Part shown: positions 26,983 through 34,302 of the stretch, in pieces
Layout of the letters: each line of letters opens with the position of its first letter
Position numbering within the stretch: the first letter of the stretch is position 1
Source: Gemmataceae bacterium
GTDB taxonomy: Bacteria > Planctomycetota > Planctomycetia > Gemmatales > Gemmataceae
DNA length: 51,549 nt
Direction: 5' to 3'
NCBI GenBank assembly: GCA_019636445.1
Contig: JAHBXO010000037.1
Location: 1-51,549, forward strand
Program-made: the position numbers and the translations under genes
Notes under the pieces: model-generated
Database searches by the model: none
What the model was told of the DNA's origin: nothing
The model's input: the letters and a program-made list of their open reading frames with translations, nothing else

Positions 26983-27900
26983 TCATTTCCGGGTCAGCTT
27001 GTACGCGGCGACGGCGTTCGCGCCGAACACCTTGTCCGCCGCCCCCTTTTCCGTCAGGTAGCGTTTCGCCAGCGAGAACACCGTATCGAAACTCGCGTAG
27101 TGGTCGCTCACCGGCCAGTTCGAACCGAACACGACTCGATCCGCGCCGAACGCGTTCCAGACCGCGTCGACCGTCGGCCGGTAATAGTCCAATTCCTTCG
27201 GCGCCGCACCGCGCTTCCGCGACCCCTCGACGAGCGCCGACAGCTTGCACCAGACGTTCGGCCGCGCCGCCGCCTTCAGGTTCGCCACGTACTCGTCGGC
27301 CGGCTTCTTCCCGTCGATCGTCGGGTTGGCCATGTGGTTCACGACGATGCGAAGCTTCGGCAACTTCGCGGCGAGTTTGGCCACGTCCGCCAGGAGTTCC
27401 GGCCCGCCGTTCACGTCCAGCGCGAGGTCCTTCTCCGCGAGACGCGCGACGTTCTTCAGCACGGCGTCGTCCGCGAGGGCCTTCTTCACCTCGGCGTGCG
27501 CGTTCCGGATGCCGCGAAAGAGCGGGTTCTTCGCGAAGCGGTCGAGGTTCTTCGCGAAGTCGGCGTCGGTCGGGATCAATCGGCCGACGATGCCGAGCAG
27601 GAACGGCTCGTCCTTCGCGAGGTCGAGCAGCCACTGGTTGTCTTCGACGAGCGGCGACGCCTCGACGACGACGGTGCCGGTGACGCCGAGCGGCGCCGCC
27701 ATCTTGTGGTATTCGGCCGGCAGCACGGGGCGGTAGAGGACTTTGTCGTCCTTCCCCGGCCACGGCACGCCGCCGGGGCGCGTCGGGTCGTAGAAGTGCG
27801 TGTGCGTGTCGATGACCGCCGGCGTCGGCGCGGCGGGGACCGGGGGAACGATACCTGCGACGGCGGTCGCGGCGAGCCATTCGCGGCGGGTCAGGGTCAT
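26983..27900 (-). CDS. Exported TIM-barrel metal-dependent hydrolase (amidohydrolase 2 family)
   Basis: A protein of 305 aa from ATG 27900. MTLTRREWLAATAVAG is a twin-arginine signal. The metal-binding start of the barrel, VIDTHTHFYDP (His33 and His35), is clear. Further family blocks are FRGIRNAHAEV, IVVNHMANP, WCKLSALVEG and the C-terminal FGSNWPVSD. In this branch (lactonase/fuconolactonase-like, COG3618 type) the last metal-site Asp is often part of GSDWP; here Asn replaces it. It probably opens a lactone or hydrolyses a sugar-acid derivative; the substrate is unknown. The gene is divergent from dnaX. Confidence 0.88.
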   Translation of the reverse strand: MTLTRREWLAATAVAGIVPPVPAAPTPAVIDTHTHFYDPTRPGGVPWPGKDDKVLYRPVLPAEYHKMAAPLGVTGTVVVEASPLVEDNQWLLDLAKDEPFLLGIVGRLIPTDADFAKNLDRFAKNPLFRGIRNAHAEVKKALADDAVLKNVARLAEKDLALDVNGGPELLADVAKLAAKLPKLRIVVNHMANPTIDGKKPADEYVANLKAAARPNVWCKLSALVEGSRKRGAAPKELDYYRPTVDAVWNAFGADRVVFGSNWPVSDHYASFDTVFSLAKRYLTEKGAADKVFGANAVAAYKLTRK

Positions 27901-27947
27901 GCGGAACGTTATATTTGATTCTCCTTGGCGCATACAATTTCCCGACG

Positions 27948-29693
27948 ATGGCCAAAGCGAAATCCAAGCCCGCCGACGCGGCACCCCCTCCGCCGACCGA
28001 GTACACCGTCGTCGCGCGGCGTTATCGACCGCAGCAATTCGCGGACCTGATCGGCCAGGAACATGTCGCGAATGCGCTCGTCAACGCGCTGAACTCCGGC
28101 CGCGTCGCCCACGCCTACCTCTTCACCGGCGCCCGCGGCGTCGGCAAGACCTCCAGCGCCCGCATCCTCGCCAAGGCGCTCAACTGCGAGAAAGGGCCGA
28201 CCGCCACGCCGTGCGACCAGTGCGACATCTGCAAGGCCATCGCCGTCGGCGAAGACCTCGACACCATCGAGATCGACGGCGCCAGCAACAACAAAGTGGA
28301 GGAGATCCGCGACCTTCGCGGCAACGTCGGCTTCCGCCCCGCCCGCGCCCGCTACAAGATCTACATCATCGACGAAGTCCACATGCTCACGACGCCGGCG
28401 TTCAACGCGCTGCTCAAGACGCTCGAAGAACCGCCGCCGCACGTCAAGTTCATCTTCGCGACCACCGAGGCGCAGAAGATCCCGATCACGATCCTCTCGC
28501 GCTGCCAGCGGTTCGACTTCGCCCACGTCTCCACCGCCAAGATCTTCGCCGCCCTGAAGAACGTCGTCGCGAAGGAAGGCCTCAAGGCCGACGACGAGGC
28601 GCTGCACATCCTCGCCAAGCGCGCCGCCGGTTCGATGCGCGACTCGCAATCGCTGCTCGACCAGATGATGGCGTTCAGCGAAGGGCACCTGACGGCCGAG
28701 AAGCTGCACGCCGTCTTCGGCACCGCCGGCGACGACCGCGTGGCCGCGCTCGCCGACGCCATCTTCGCCGGCGACGCCAAGGTTGGGCTCAAGATCATCC
28801 ACGACGCGGCCGCGCGCGGGATGCAACTCGGCGAACTGCTCGACCAGCTCGTCGACTATTGGCGCGGCCTCATGCTCCTGATCACCGCCGGGCCGGACTA
28901 CGGGGAGATCGAAGCGACCCCGGCCCTGCTCGCCAAAATGAAGGGCCACGCCGCCGGCACCACACTCGACACCGTCCTCGCTGGTCTGGACATCCTCGCC
29001 GCCACCAAACAGAAACTCCGCGCCAGCACCCACGGCGCGGTCCTCATCGAGATGGCGGTGGTTCGGCTGGCGCGCTTGGGGGAGTTGCTTTCGGTCGGCC
29101 AACTGGCGGCCGCCGTCATGGGGCAGGGTTCGCTGCCGGCGGCGAAGGCACCGGCAACCTTGGCGGAGGCGGCAAAAAAAAAACCTCTGACGGCCGTTGA
29201 GGAGCCGCCAGCGGCAAATGGCGAGCTTTCCTTGCCCGAACTGTGGTCGCGGTTGATCGAAAAGCTGGGTCCGATTCGAGGAAATCACCTTCGTCAAGCC
29301 GGTTTGCCTGCAATTTTGGGGCCAAATGCACTGGCAATTCGCGTCCCCGAAGAGTATAATTCCGCGTATGATTCACTGGCGACGGAAACGACTCTCGAAT
29401 CCGTTCGCCAACACTTAAACAAACTGACAGGGCAGGAGTGGTCCGTTCGGGTCGAAAAGTCGAAAGATCCGGCCCCAAAACCAGTTGCGACCGACACGCC
29501 AAAATCGAACGAGCCGTCGCCGCTCCGCAACAAGGACCTCATGGAATTGCCGCTGTTCAAGGCGGCAGCCGAAGCTCTCGGTGCCCAGATCGTCAAAGTC
29601 GATCCGGGATTCAATCCGCAGGCGATGCCCGTCGCCGAACCCGAAACGGCTCCGACCGCCACCCTCGAACTTCCGACCGACGAGGAGGAGTGA
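27948..29693 (+). CDS. dnaX: DNA polymerase III subunits gamma/tau
   Basis: A protein of 581 aa from ATG 27948 (MAKAKSKPAD); an upstream in-frame ATG at 27915 lacks family support. This is the ATPase of the clamp-loader complex of the replisome. Walker A GARGVGKTS (61-69), four zinc-binding Cys (80, 89, 92, 95), IIDEVHML, LLKTLEEPP and the SRC motif are all present. After residue 409 the chain has AKKKP, encoded by an A10 run; beyond it lies the tau-specific part. Slippage in the run would yield a gamma-like product of about 417 aa. ybaB begins 2 bp after the stop and recR follows, the classical dnaX-ybaB-recR order. Confidence 0.96.
   Translation: MAKAKSKPADAAPPPPTEYTVVARRYRPQQFADLIGQEHVANALVNALNSGRVAHAYLFTGARGVGKTSSARILAKALNCEKGPTATPCDQCDICKAIAVGEDLDTIEIDGASNNKVEEIRDLRGNVGFRPARARYKIYIIDEVHMLTTPAFNALLKTLEEPPPHVKFIFATTEAQKIPITILSRCQRFDFAHVSTAKIFAALKNVVAKEGLKADDEALHILAKRAAGSMRDSQSLLDQMMAFSEGHLTAEKLHAVFGTAGDDRVAALADAIFAGDAKVGLKIIHDAAARGMQLGELLDQLVDYWRGLMLLITAGPDYGEIEATPALLAKMKGHAAGTTLDTVLAGLDILAATKQKLRASTHGAVLIEMAVVRLARLGELLSVGQLAAAVMGQGSLPAAKAPATLAEAAKKKPLTAVEEPPAANGELSLPELWSRLIEKLGPIRGNHLRQAGLPAILGPNALAIRVPEEYNSAYDSLATETTLESVRQHLNKLTGQEWSVRVEKSKDPAPKPVATDTPKSNEPSPLRNKDLMELPLFKAAAEALGAQIVKVDPGFNPQAMPVAEPETAPTATLELPTDEEE
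29174..29183 (+). promoter_or_regulatory. A10 slippery run in dnaX (candidate gamma-producing frameshift)
   Basis: Ten consecutive A residues, in an otherwise GC-rich gene, encode Lys410-412. In the -1 frame the message reads KKK-TSDGR and stops at TGA 29198-29200. In the +1 frame it stops at TGA 29188-29190. Both shifts truncate the protein at the point where E. coli and Thermus make gamma. Confidence 0.7.
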
Positions 29694-29695
29694 GA

Positions 29696-30037
29696 ATGTT
29701 CAAGGAACTCGGCTCGATGATGAGCCTCCTCGGCAACAAAGGCAAGATCCAGGAGGAGATGCAAAAATTTCAGGAGTCGATCGGCAAAATAACCGCCGAG
29801 GCGGCTTCCGGTGGCGGGCTGGTGACCGCGAAAGTCAGCGGCCGGATGGAACTTCTCGGCGTGAAATTGTCCGACGCCGCCATGCAGTTGAACGATCGCG
29901 AAATGCTCGAAGACCTGATCGTCTCGGCCGTGAACGCCGCCATGGCGAAGTGCCGCGAACAGGTCGCCGCCGAAACGGCCAAGATGGCCGGCTCCCTCGG
30001 CCTGCCGCCGAGCATGCTCGGTGGACTCGGGGGTTAA
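29696..30037 (+). CDS. ybaB: YbaB/EbfC-family nucleoid-associated protein
   Basis: A protein of 113 aa, the normal size. The ATG is 2 bp after the dnaX stop and GAGGAG in the end of dnaX serves as ribosome site. The sequence has the family's helix-sheet-helix plan: an N-terminal helix with MQKFQESIGKITAEAASGGGLVTAKVSGRMELLGVKL and a C-terminal helix EDLIVSAVNAAMAKCREQVAAETAKM, ending in a Gly/Leu/Met-rich tail. It forms tweezer-like dimers that bind DNA and probably acts with RecR in recombination or in nucleoid organisation. Confidence 0.93.
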   Translation: MFKELGSMMSLLGNKGKIQEEMQKFQESIGKITAEAASGGGLVTAKVSGRMELLGVKLSDAAMQLNDREMLEDLIVSAVNAAMAKCREQVAAETAKMAGSLGLPPSMLGGLGG

Positions 30038-30046
30038 GAGAATTGA

Positions 30047-30142
30047 GCCACAGATAAACACGGATAAAGACAGATCTGAATGAAAACATGAATTGAATTC
30101 TGAGTTTGGTTTGATCTGTTTTCTTCTGTCTTGATCTGTGGC
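30047..30142. repeat. AT-richer inverted repeat GCCACAGAT...ATCTGTGGC
   Basis: GCCACAGAT (30047-30055) and ATCTGTGGC (30134-30142) bracket a low-GC segment with further CAGAT/ATCTG and ACACGGATAAAGAC units. The composition differs sharply from the neighbouring genes. It resembles the widespread GCCACAGATAAACACGGAT intergenic repeat seen in many genomes and may be a MITE-like element. It separates ybaB from recR. Confidence 0.7.
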
Positions 30143-30158
30143 GAAAAATGGATTTCCC

Positions 30159-30758
30159 ATGACGGAATCGGTACCCGCGATTCAGAGCTTACTCGACGAG
30201 CTGGAGAAACTCCCCGGCATCGGCCCGAAGAGCGCCGAACGCATCGCCCATTTCCTCCTCGCCGGGGACCGGAAAGTCGCCGCCGGGCTGGCCGCGGCGC
30301 TCCGGGCCGTGGTGGAAAAGGTCCATCCCTGCCGGGAGTGCTTCAATCTGACCGACGGCGAGCTTTGTCCGATCTGTTCGAACCGGGGCCGCGATGCCGG
30401 GCAGATCTGCGTTGTCGAGACGCCCCGCGATGTCGGTCTCTTCGAGAAGGCCGGAACCTATCGAGGCGTCTACCACGTGCTCGGCGGGCGCCTGGCCCCG
30501 CTCGAAAACGTCGGCCCCGAAAACCTGACGCTCGCGCAGCTCGTCGGACGGGTCCGCCGCGGCGGCGTCAAGGAAGTGATCCTCGCCACCAGCCCCACGC
30601 TCGAAGGCGACGGCACCGCCCTCTTGGCATCCAACCTGCTCGCCGGTACCGGCGTCGCCGTGACCCGCCTCGCCCGTGGTATCCCCTCCGGGGCTTCCCT
30701 CGAACTGGTGAACTCCCAGATATTGGCCGACGCCTTGGATGGACGGAAAGCCTTTTGA
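30159..30758 (+). CDS. recR: Recombination mediator RecR
   Basis: A protein of 199 aa from ATG 30159, which fits the family start (MTESVPAIQSLLDELEKLPGIGPKSAERIA); the GTG at 30138 lies inside the preceding repeat. It works with RecO and RecF to load RecA on gapped DNA. The helix-hairpin-helix lies at residues 17-30, the zinc site uses Cys58, Cys61, Cys70 and Cys73 (CRECFNLTDGELCPIC), and the Toprim domain follows (ICVVETPRDVGLFEKAG, YHVLGG). Length and motifs are normal. Confidence 0.96.
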   Translation: MTESVPAIQSLLDELEKLPGIGPKSAERIAHFLLAGDRKVAAGLAAALRAVVEKVHPCRECFNLTDGELCPICSNRGRDAGQICVVETPRDVGLFEKAGTYRGVYHVLGGRLAPLENVGPENLTLAQLVGRVRRGGVKEVILATSPTLEGDGTALLASNLLAGTGVAVTRLARGIPSGASLELVNSQILADALDGRKAF

Positions 30759-30761
30759 AAA

Positions 30762-30947
30762 GTGCGGAGTGCGGAGTGCGGAGTGAAAGACATGAAGAAA
30801 ATACCTGACTCGATTTTTGATCTCGTTGAGGAGCGACCGGACCGTCGCGTGCGGAGGGTCTTTGGTTTTCCACTCCGCACTCCGCACTCCGCACTCCGCA
30901 CTCGGAACGGCTCCGCACTCCGCACTCCGCACTCCGCACTCCGCACT
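30762..30947. repeat. Heptad repeat arrays (AGTGCGG)n in inverted arrangement
   Basis: AGTGCGG is repeated about 3.5 times at 30762-30785. Its complement, CCGCACT, is repeated in two blocks at 30871-30903 (about 4.7 copies) and 30911-30947 (about 5.3 copies). Left and right arrays can pair into a long hairpin around an 85-bp centre. The arrays fill the 206-bp gap between recR and rpoN. Such heptamers are variable-number repeats prone to slippage. Confidence 0.85.
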
Positions 30948-30962
30948 GGAACCGGAGGTTCC
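30948..30962 (+). promoter_or_regulatory. rpoN ribosome site enclosed in a hairpin
   Basis: GGAACC-GGA-GGTTCC is a perfect 6-bp stem with a 3-nt loop ending 2 bp before the rpoN ATG (30965). The Shine-Dalgarno GGAGG (30954-30958) spans the loop and right arm, so the folded form would hide it from the ribosome. Confidence 0.55.
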
Positions 30963-30964
30963 CG

Positions 30965-32482
30965 ATGAGTGGCATGAACCTGGGCATGGGTCTGCACCAG
31001 AAGCAGACGATGGGGATGCACCTCGCGCCCCGCATGATCCAGTCCATGGAAGTCCTCCAACTCTCGGTCATGCAACTCCAGGAGAAGCTGACGACCGAAC
31101 TGCAAGAGAACCCCTTCCTCGAAGTGCGCGAAAAGCACACCTCGGCCGACGCCGCGCCGGAGGGGGAGTTCAACGCCGACGCGCCGCTCAAGCACGACGA
31201 GACCGGGGACATCGAATTCGCCCGCATGGACGAAATCAACCGCGACTGGGGCGATCACTTCAACGAAGAGCACCGCCCCAGCCGCTCCCTGCGCGACGAA
31301 CTTGGCGACAAGAAACTCGAAGCGATGCAGAACGTCGCCGACGCGCCGCAGTCCCTGCAGGAACACCTGACCGAACAACTCGGCATCCTCGACCTCTCGC
31401 CCGAGCAACACGAACTCGTCGAATTCGTCATCTCGCACCTCGACGAGAACGGCTACCTGCTGCACCACGACCCGGAGCGCCGCACGCCCCGACCGATCCC
31501 GTTCGACGAACTGGCCGTGTCGTTCGAGACGATGACCGGCCGCGCCGTCACGCTCGCCGCCGTCGAGGAGGCGCTGCACGTCGTCCACAAGCTCGAACCC
31601 GCCGGCGTCGGCGCCCGCGACACCAAGGAGTGCCTGCTGCTGCAGGTCGACGACGACATCGAGCACGCCGACCTCGTCGCCGCCATCATCCAGCATCACC
31701 TGGAGGATGTGGCGCACAACCGCCTCCCCGCCATCCAACGCCGCACCGGCGCCGACATCGAGACCATTCAGGAAGCGATCGACGAGCTCAAGCGGCTCGA
31801 CCCGCGCCCCGGGGCGCGATTCGTTTCCGAAGGAACGCAGTTCGTCGTCCCCGATGCCGTCGTCACCTGGGACGACGACGGCGAATTCGAGATCAAGCTG
31901 ACGAAGGATTGGACGCCGAACGTGCGGGTGAATTCGAAGTTCGCCAGTCAGCTCAAGGACAAATCGGTCGACGCGAAGGTGCGCGAGGAGTTGATCAAGA
32001 AATACCGCATGGCCAACTGGCTCGTCGAGGCGATCGAGCAGCGGCGGAACACGCTGACCAAGGTCATCCGCGAGATCATGTCGTACCAGCGCGGTTTCCT
32101 GGAGAAGGGGCCGGACCACATTCAGCCGCTCAAGATGGAGCAGATCGCGGAGAAGGTCGGCGTGCACGTGACGACCGTGAGCCGCGCCGTCGACGACAAG
32201 TGGGTGGAGACGCCGCGCGGCGTCTTCCCCTTGCGGCGGTTCTTCGGCGGCGGCACGAAGAACGCCCAGACCGGCGAGGACGTGGCGTGGGAGACGATCA
32301 AGCAGAAGCTTCAGGAGATCATCTCGGCCGAGGACAAGGCCAAGCCGCTCTCCGACGAGGAGATCGTGGAGAAGTTCAAGGCCTTCGGCCTGACGGTCGC
32401 CCGCCGCACCGTCACGAAGTACCGCGAGGCGATGAACATCCCGTCGAGCCGCCAGCGGAAGGACTGGGCGCGGACGGGGTGA
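30965..32482 (+). CDS. rpoN: RNA polymerase sigma-54 factor
   Basis: A protein of 505 aa. It directs RNA polymerase to -24/-12 promoters and needs AAA+ activators. Region I is Gln/Leu/Met-rich (LAPRMIQSMEVLQLSVMQLQEKLTTELQENPFLE), followed by an acidic region II. The core-binding part follows (LDENGYL, VVHKLEPAGVGARDTKECLLLQ). The helix-turn-helix region is QIAEKVGVHVTTVSRAV. The RpoN box is ARRTVTKYREAMNIPSSRQRK-like near the C-terminus (residues about 480-500). Length and order are typical. The ATG is preceded by GGAGG in a hairpin and by heptad repeats. Confidence 0.97.
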   Translation: MSGMNLGMGLHQKQTMGMHLAPRMIQSMEVLQLSVMQLQEKLTTELQENPFLEVREKHTSADAAPEGEFNADAPLKHDETGDIEFARMDEINRDWGDHFNEEHRPSRSLRDELGDKKLEAMQNVADAPQSLQEHLTEQLGILDLSPEQHELVEFVISHLDENGYLLHHDPERRTPRPIPFDELAVSFETMTGRAVTLAAVEEALHVVHKLEPAGVGARDTKECLLLQVDDDIEHADLVAAIIQHHLEDVAHNRLPAIQRRTGADIETIQEAIDELKRLDPRPGARFVSEGTQFVVPDAVVTWDDDGEFEIKLTKDWTPNVRVNSKFASQLKDKSVDAKVREELIKKYRMANWLVEAIEQRRNTLTKVIREIMSYQRGFLEKGPDHIQPLKMEQIAEKVGVHVTTVSRAVDDKWVETPRGVFPLRRFFGGGTKNAQTGEDVAWETIKQKLQEIISAEDKAKPLSDEEIVEKFKAFGLTVARRTVTKYREAMNIPSSRQRKDWARTG

Positions 32483-32605
32483 GTGTGGCCCTCGTTCGAT
32501 CGCCCGTCTTGTACCGACGATTATTCGCATTTCTCGGTCCACTCGGTTAGCATGACGTGTGGACTTGATCCGCCGATCTCCCTCCTCTCTTTCGGAGCCT
32601 CTTCC

Positions 32606-33172
32606 ATGAATGCGCGCGTTCTCCTCATCGCCGTCGCGGCGCTCGTCGTTCCCACGGCGTCGGCCGCCGACAAGAAACCCGCAGCCCTGCGCGACTTCCC
32701 GTTCTGGAGTGCGCCGAAGCAGCCGCACGCCCGCGCGTTCGTGCCGGGGTTGAACGCCGTCCTCGGCATCACGACGGATCAGGCCGAGAAGATCGAAGCC
32801 GCTTGCCGCGAGACGATCGACCAGCCCGAAGCGCGCGTCAAAGGGAGCGGCGGCAAGGCCGTCGAGAAGGCGCACCAACTCGTGGCCGAGATCCTCACGG
32901 CCGAGCAAAAGAAGAAGATCGAGACGATCAACGCCCTTTATGCAGAAGTGCTGGCGGCGACCGCGAAGGAGTTCCAGGGCGATTTCATCGACGCGAAGGG
33001 GAACGACGAGGAGACGAAACGGATCCGCGAGCGGCAAGCGGAAGCGATCCGCGAGGGGTTCCAGGAGAAGCTCGCGACGGTGCTGTCGAAGGACGAGATT
33101 AAGGCGGTGAAGGCCGCCGCCGAGTTGGAGGCCAAGCGGGCGGCTGCGGCGAAGGACAAGCCGAAGAAGTGA
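32606..33172 (+). CDS. Small exported helical protein
   Basis: A protein of 188 aa from ATG 32606. MNARVLLIAVAALVVPTASAA is a Sec signal peptide. The mature chain is almost wholly helical and charged, with an L-T-x-x-Q-like pattern (LGITTDQAEKIEAA; ILTAEQKKKIETINALYAEVL; VLSKDEIKAVKAAAELEAKRA) reminiscent of Spy/CpxP periplasmic chaperones. Planctomycetes have many such proteins. The likeness is weak at sequence level, so a chaperone or metal-stress role is only a guess. The gene follows rpoN after 123 bp and a terminator follows it. Confidence 0.75.
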   Translation: MNARVLLIAVAALVVPTASAADKKPAALRDFPFWSAPKQPHARAFVPGLNAVLGITTDQAEKIEAACRETIDQPEARVKGSGGKAVEKAHQLVAEILTAEQKKKIETINALYAEVLAATAKEFQGDFIDAKGNDEETKRIRERQAEAIREGFQEKLATVLSKDEIKAVKAAAELEAKRAAAAKDKPKK

Positions 33173-33262
33173 TCGGACGAGCACACCGAGTATTATGGCC
33201 GAAATCGAATCAATGCAACTCTTTGTCCACCAACGAGATAATTGGGTCCGCCAATTGGGTTT

Positions 33263-33298
33263 GGGTCCGCCGGAGGGTGGCGCTCGGACGGCGGACCC
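33263..33298 (+). terminator. Intrinsic terminator
   Basis: GGGTCCGCC (33263-33271) and GGCGGACCC (33290-33298), then ATTTTCC. TTGGGTCCGCC also occurs as a direct copy at 33242-33252, a possible alternative 5' arm. It lies between the convergent helical-protein and SDR genes. Confidence 0.65.
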
Positions 33299-33328
33299 AT
33301 TTTCCACGTTCCGTCGGAGGCTACGGGT

Positions 33329-34141
33329 TCAGATCGTAACGGACGAGAAACCGCCATCGACGACAAGGTTCTGACCGGTGACGAAAGAGGCCGCCTTCGG
33401 CGAGGCGAGCCAGACGGTGACGCCGGCGAGTTCGTGCGCCTGGCCGAAGCGGCCCATCGGTGTGTGGCCAATGATCGCCTGGCCGCGTTCGGTGTACGTG
33501 CCGTCCTCTTTCATCAGCATCCGCCGGTTCTGCTCGGCGGGGAAGAAGCCGGGCGTGATGGCGTTCACGCGCACGCCCTTTGTCGCCCATTCGCGCGCCA
33601 GCCATTGCGTCAGGTTCAGGACGGCGGCCTTCGAGGCGGAGTAAGCCACCACGCGCGACAGCGGCAGGATCGAGGCGATCGACGCGATGTTGATGATGCT
33701 GCCTTTGCCGGCCTTCACCATCGTCTCGCCGAACACCTGACACGGCAGCAGCGTGCCGCCGACGAGGTTGAGATCGAAGACGGCGGCCCAGCCCTCGATC
33801 GGCAGTTGGCAGAAGTCGCCGCCGGGCGGGATCGTGGCTTCGGGCTTGTTGCCGCCGGCGCCGTTGACGAGCACGGTGACCGCGCCCCATTTCGCAAGGA
33901 TGGCGTCGCGTGCCGCGGCGATAGAATCCTTGCTCATGGCGTCGGCGGCGACGAACATCGCCGTGCCGCCAGCAGCTTCGATGCGCCGGACGGCCTCATG
34001 ACCGCGCTCGGCGCTGCGGCCAATGACGGCGACCTTGGCGCCGGCCGCCGCGAGCGCGTCCGCCATCGCACCCCCAAGCACGCCCGTGCCCCCGAACACC
34101 GCCGCTACTTCGCCGGAGAGGTTGAACAGATCGAACGCCAT
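33329..34141 (-). CDS. Short-chain dehydrogenase/reductase
   Basis: A protein of 270 aa, cytoplasmic. The cofactor loop GGTGVLGG (17-24), the NGAG motif (93-96), and the catalytic Ser154, Tyr167 and Lys171 (YSASK) are in place. ITPGFFPAEQNRRML and GQNLVVDGGF complete the classical SDR pattern. The insert in NKPEATIPPGGDFCQLPIEGW and the PAEQNR motif resemble sugar-acid reductases of the mannonate/fructuronate type, so a sugar-acid substrate is likely but unproven. It stands alone; the palindromic repeat at 34255 separates it from the giant gene upstream. Confidence 0.92.
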   Translation of the reverse strand: MAFDLFNLSGEVAAVFGGTGVLGGAMADALAAAGAKVAVIGRSAERGHEAVRRIEAAGGTAMFVAADAMSKDSIAAARDAILAKWGAVTVLVNGAGGNKPEATIPPGGDFCQLPIEGWAAVFDLNLVGGTLLPCQVFGETMVKAGKGSIINIASIASILPLSRVVAYSASKAAVLNLTQWLAREWATKGVRVNAITPGFFPAEQNRRMLMKEDGTYTERGQAIIGHTPMGRFGQAHELAGVTVWLASPKAASFVTGQNLVVDGGFSSVTI

Positions 34142-34254
34142 CGGTGGTGATTCCCAGGAATGCGCCGAACGATCGAAGCGCGTCGGCGTGCCGCTATGTT
34201 AATCGCCCGCGCGGTCGATTCCAGACCAAGGGGCGATGAACCCGGAAATGAAAA

Positions 34255-34278
34255 GCCCGCGGACGCGAGTCCGCGGGC
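34255..34278. terminator. Palindrome GCCCGCGGAC, copy 3
   Basis: GCCCGCGGAC, loop GCGA, GTCCGCGGGC, preceded by AAAA; on the minus strand the stem is followed by TTTT. It lies 25 bp beyond the stop of the giant surface-protein gene and is a good rho-independent terminator for it. Same family as 8088 and 15511. Confidence 0.75.
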
Positions 34279-34302
34279 CATGGGTGGATTCAAACCGCCG
34301 GC

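Noticed and set aside
27800..29200. Separate gene in the -1 frame of dnaX
   Set aside because: Only its last few codons after the A10 run matter, as the end of a frameshift product. The rest is an out-of-frame Arg-rich shadow.
30138..30158. GTG start for recR at 30138
   Set aside because: It lies inside the GCCACAGAT repeat arm and adds residues not seen in the family. ATG 30159 fits the RecR N-terminus.
30762..30947. Possible CRISPR array
   Set aside because: The units are 7-bp tandem repeats without spacers, and no cas gene is present.
30470..33307. Minus-strand 945-codon frame covering recR to the helical protein
   Set aside because: It runs antisense through recR, rpoN and the heptad arrays and contains the typical RSAECGVRSAE repeat translation. 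rpoN on the plus strand is unmistakable.
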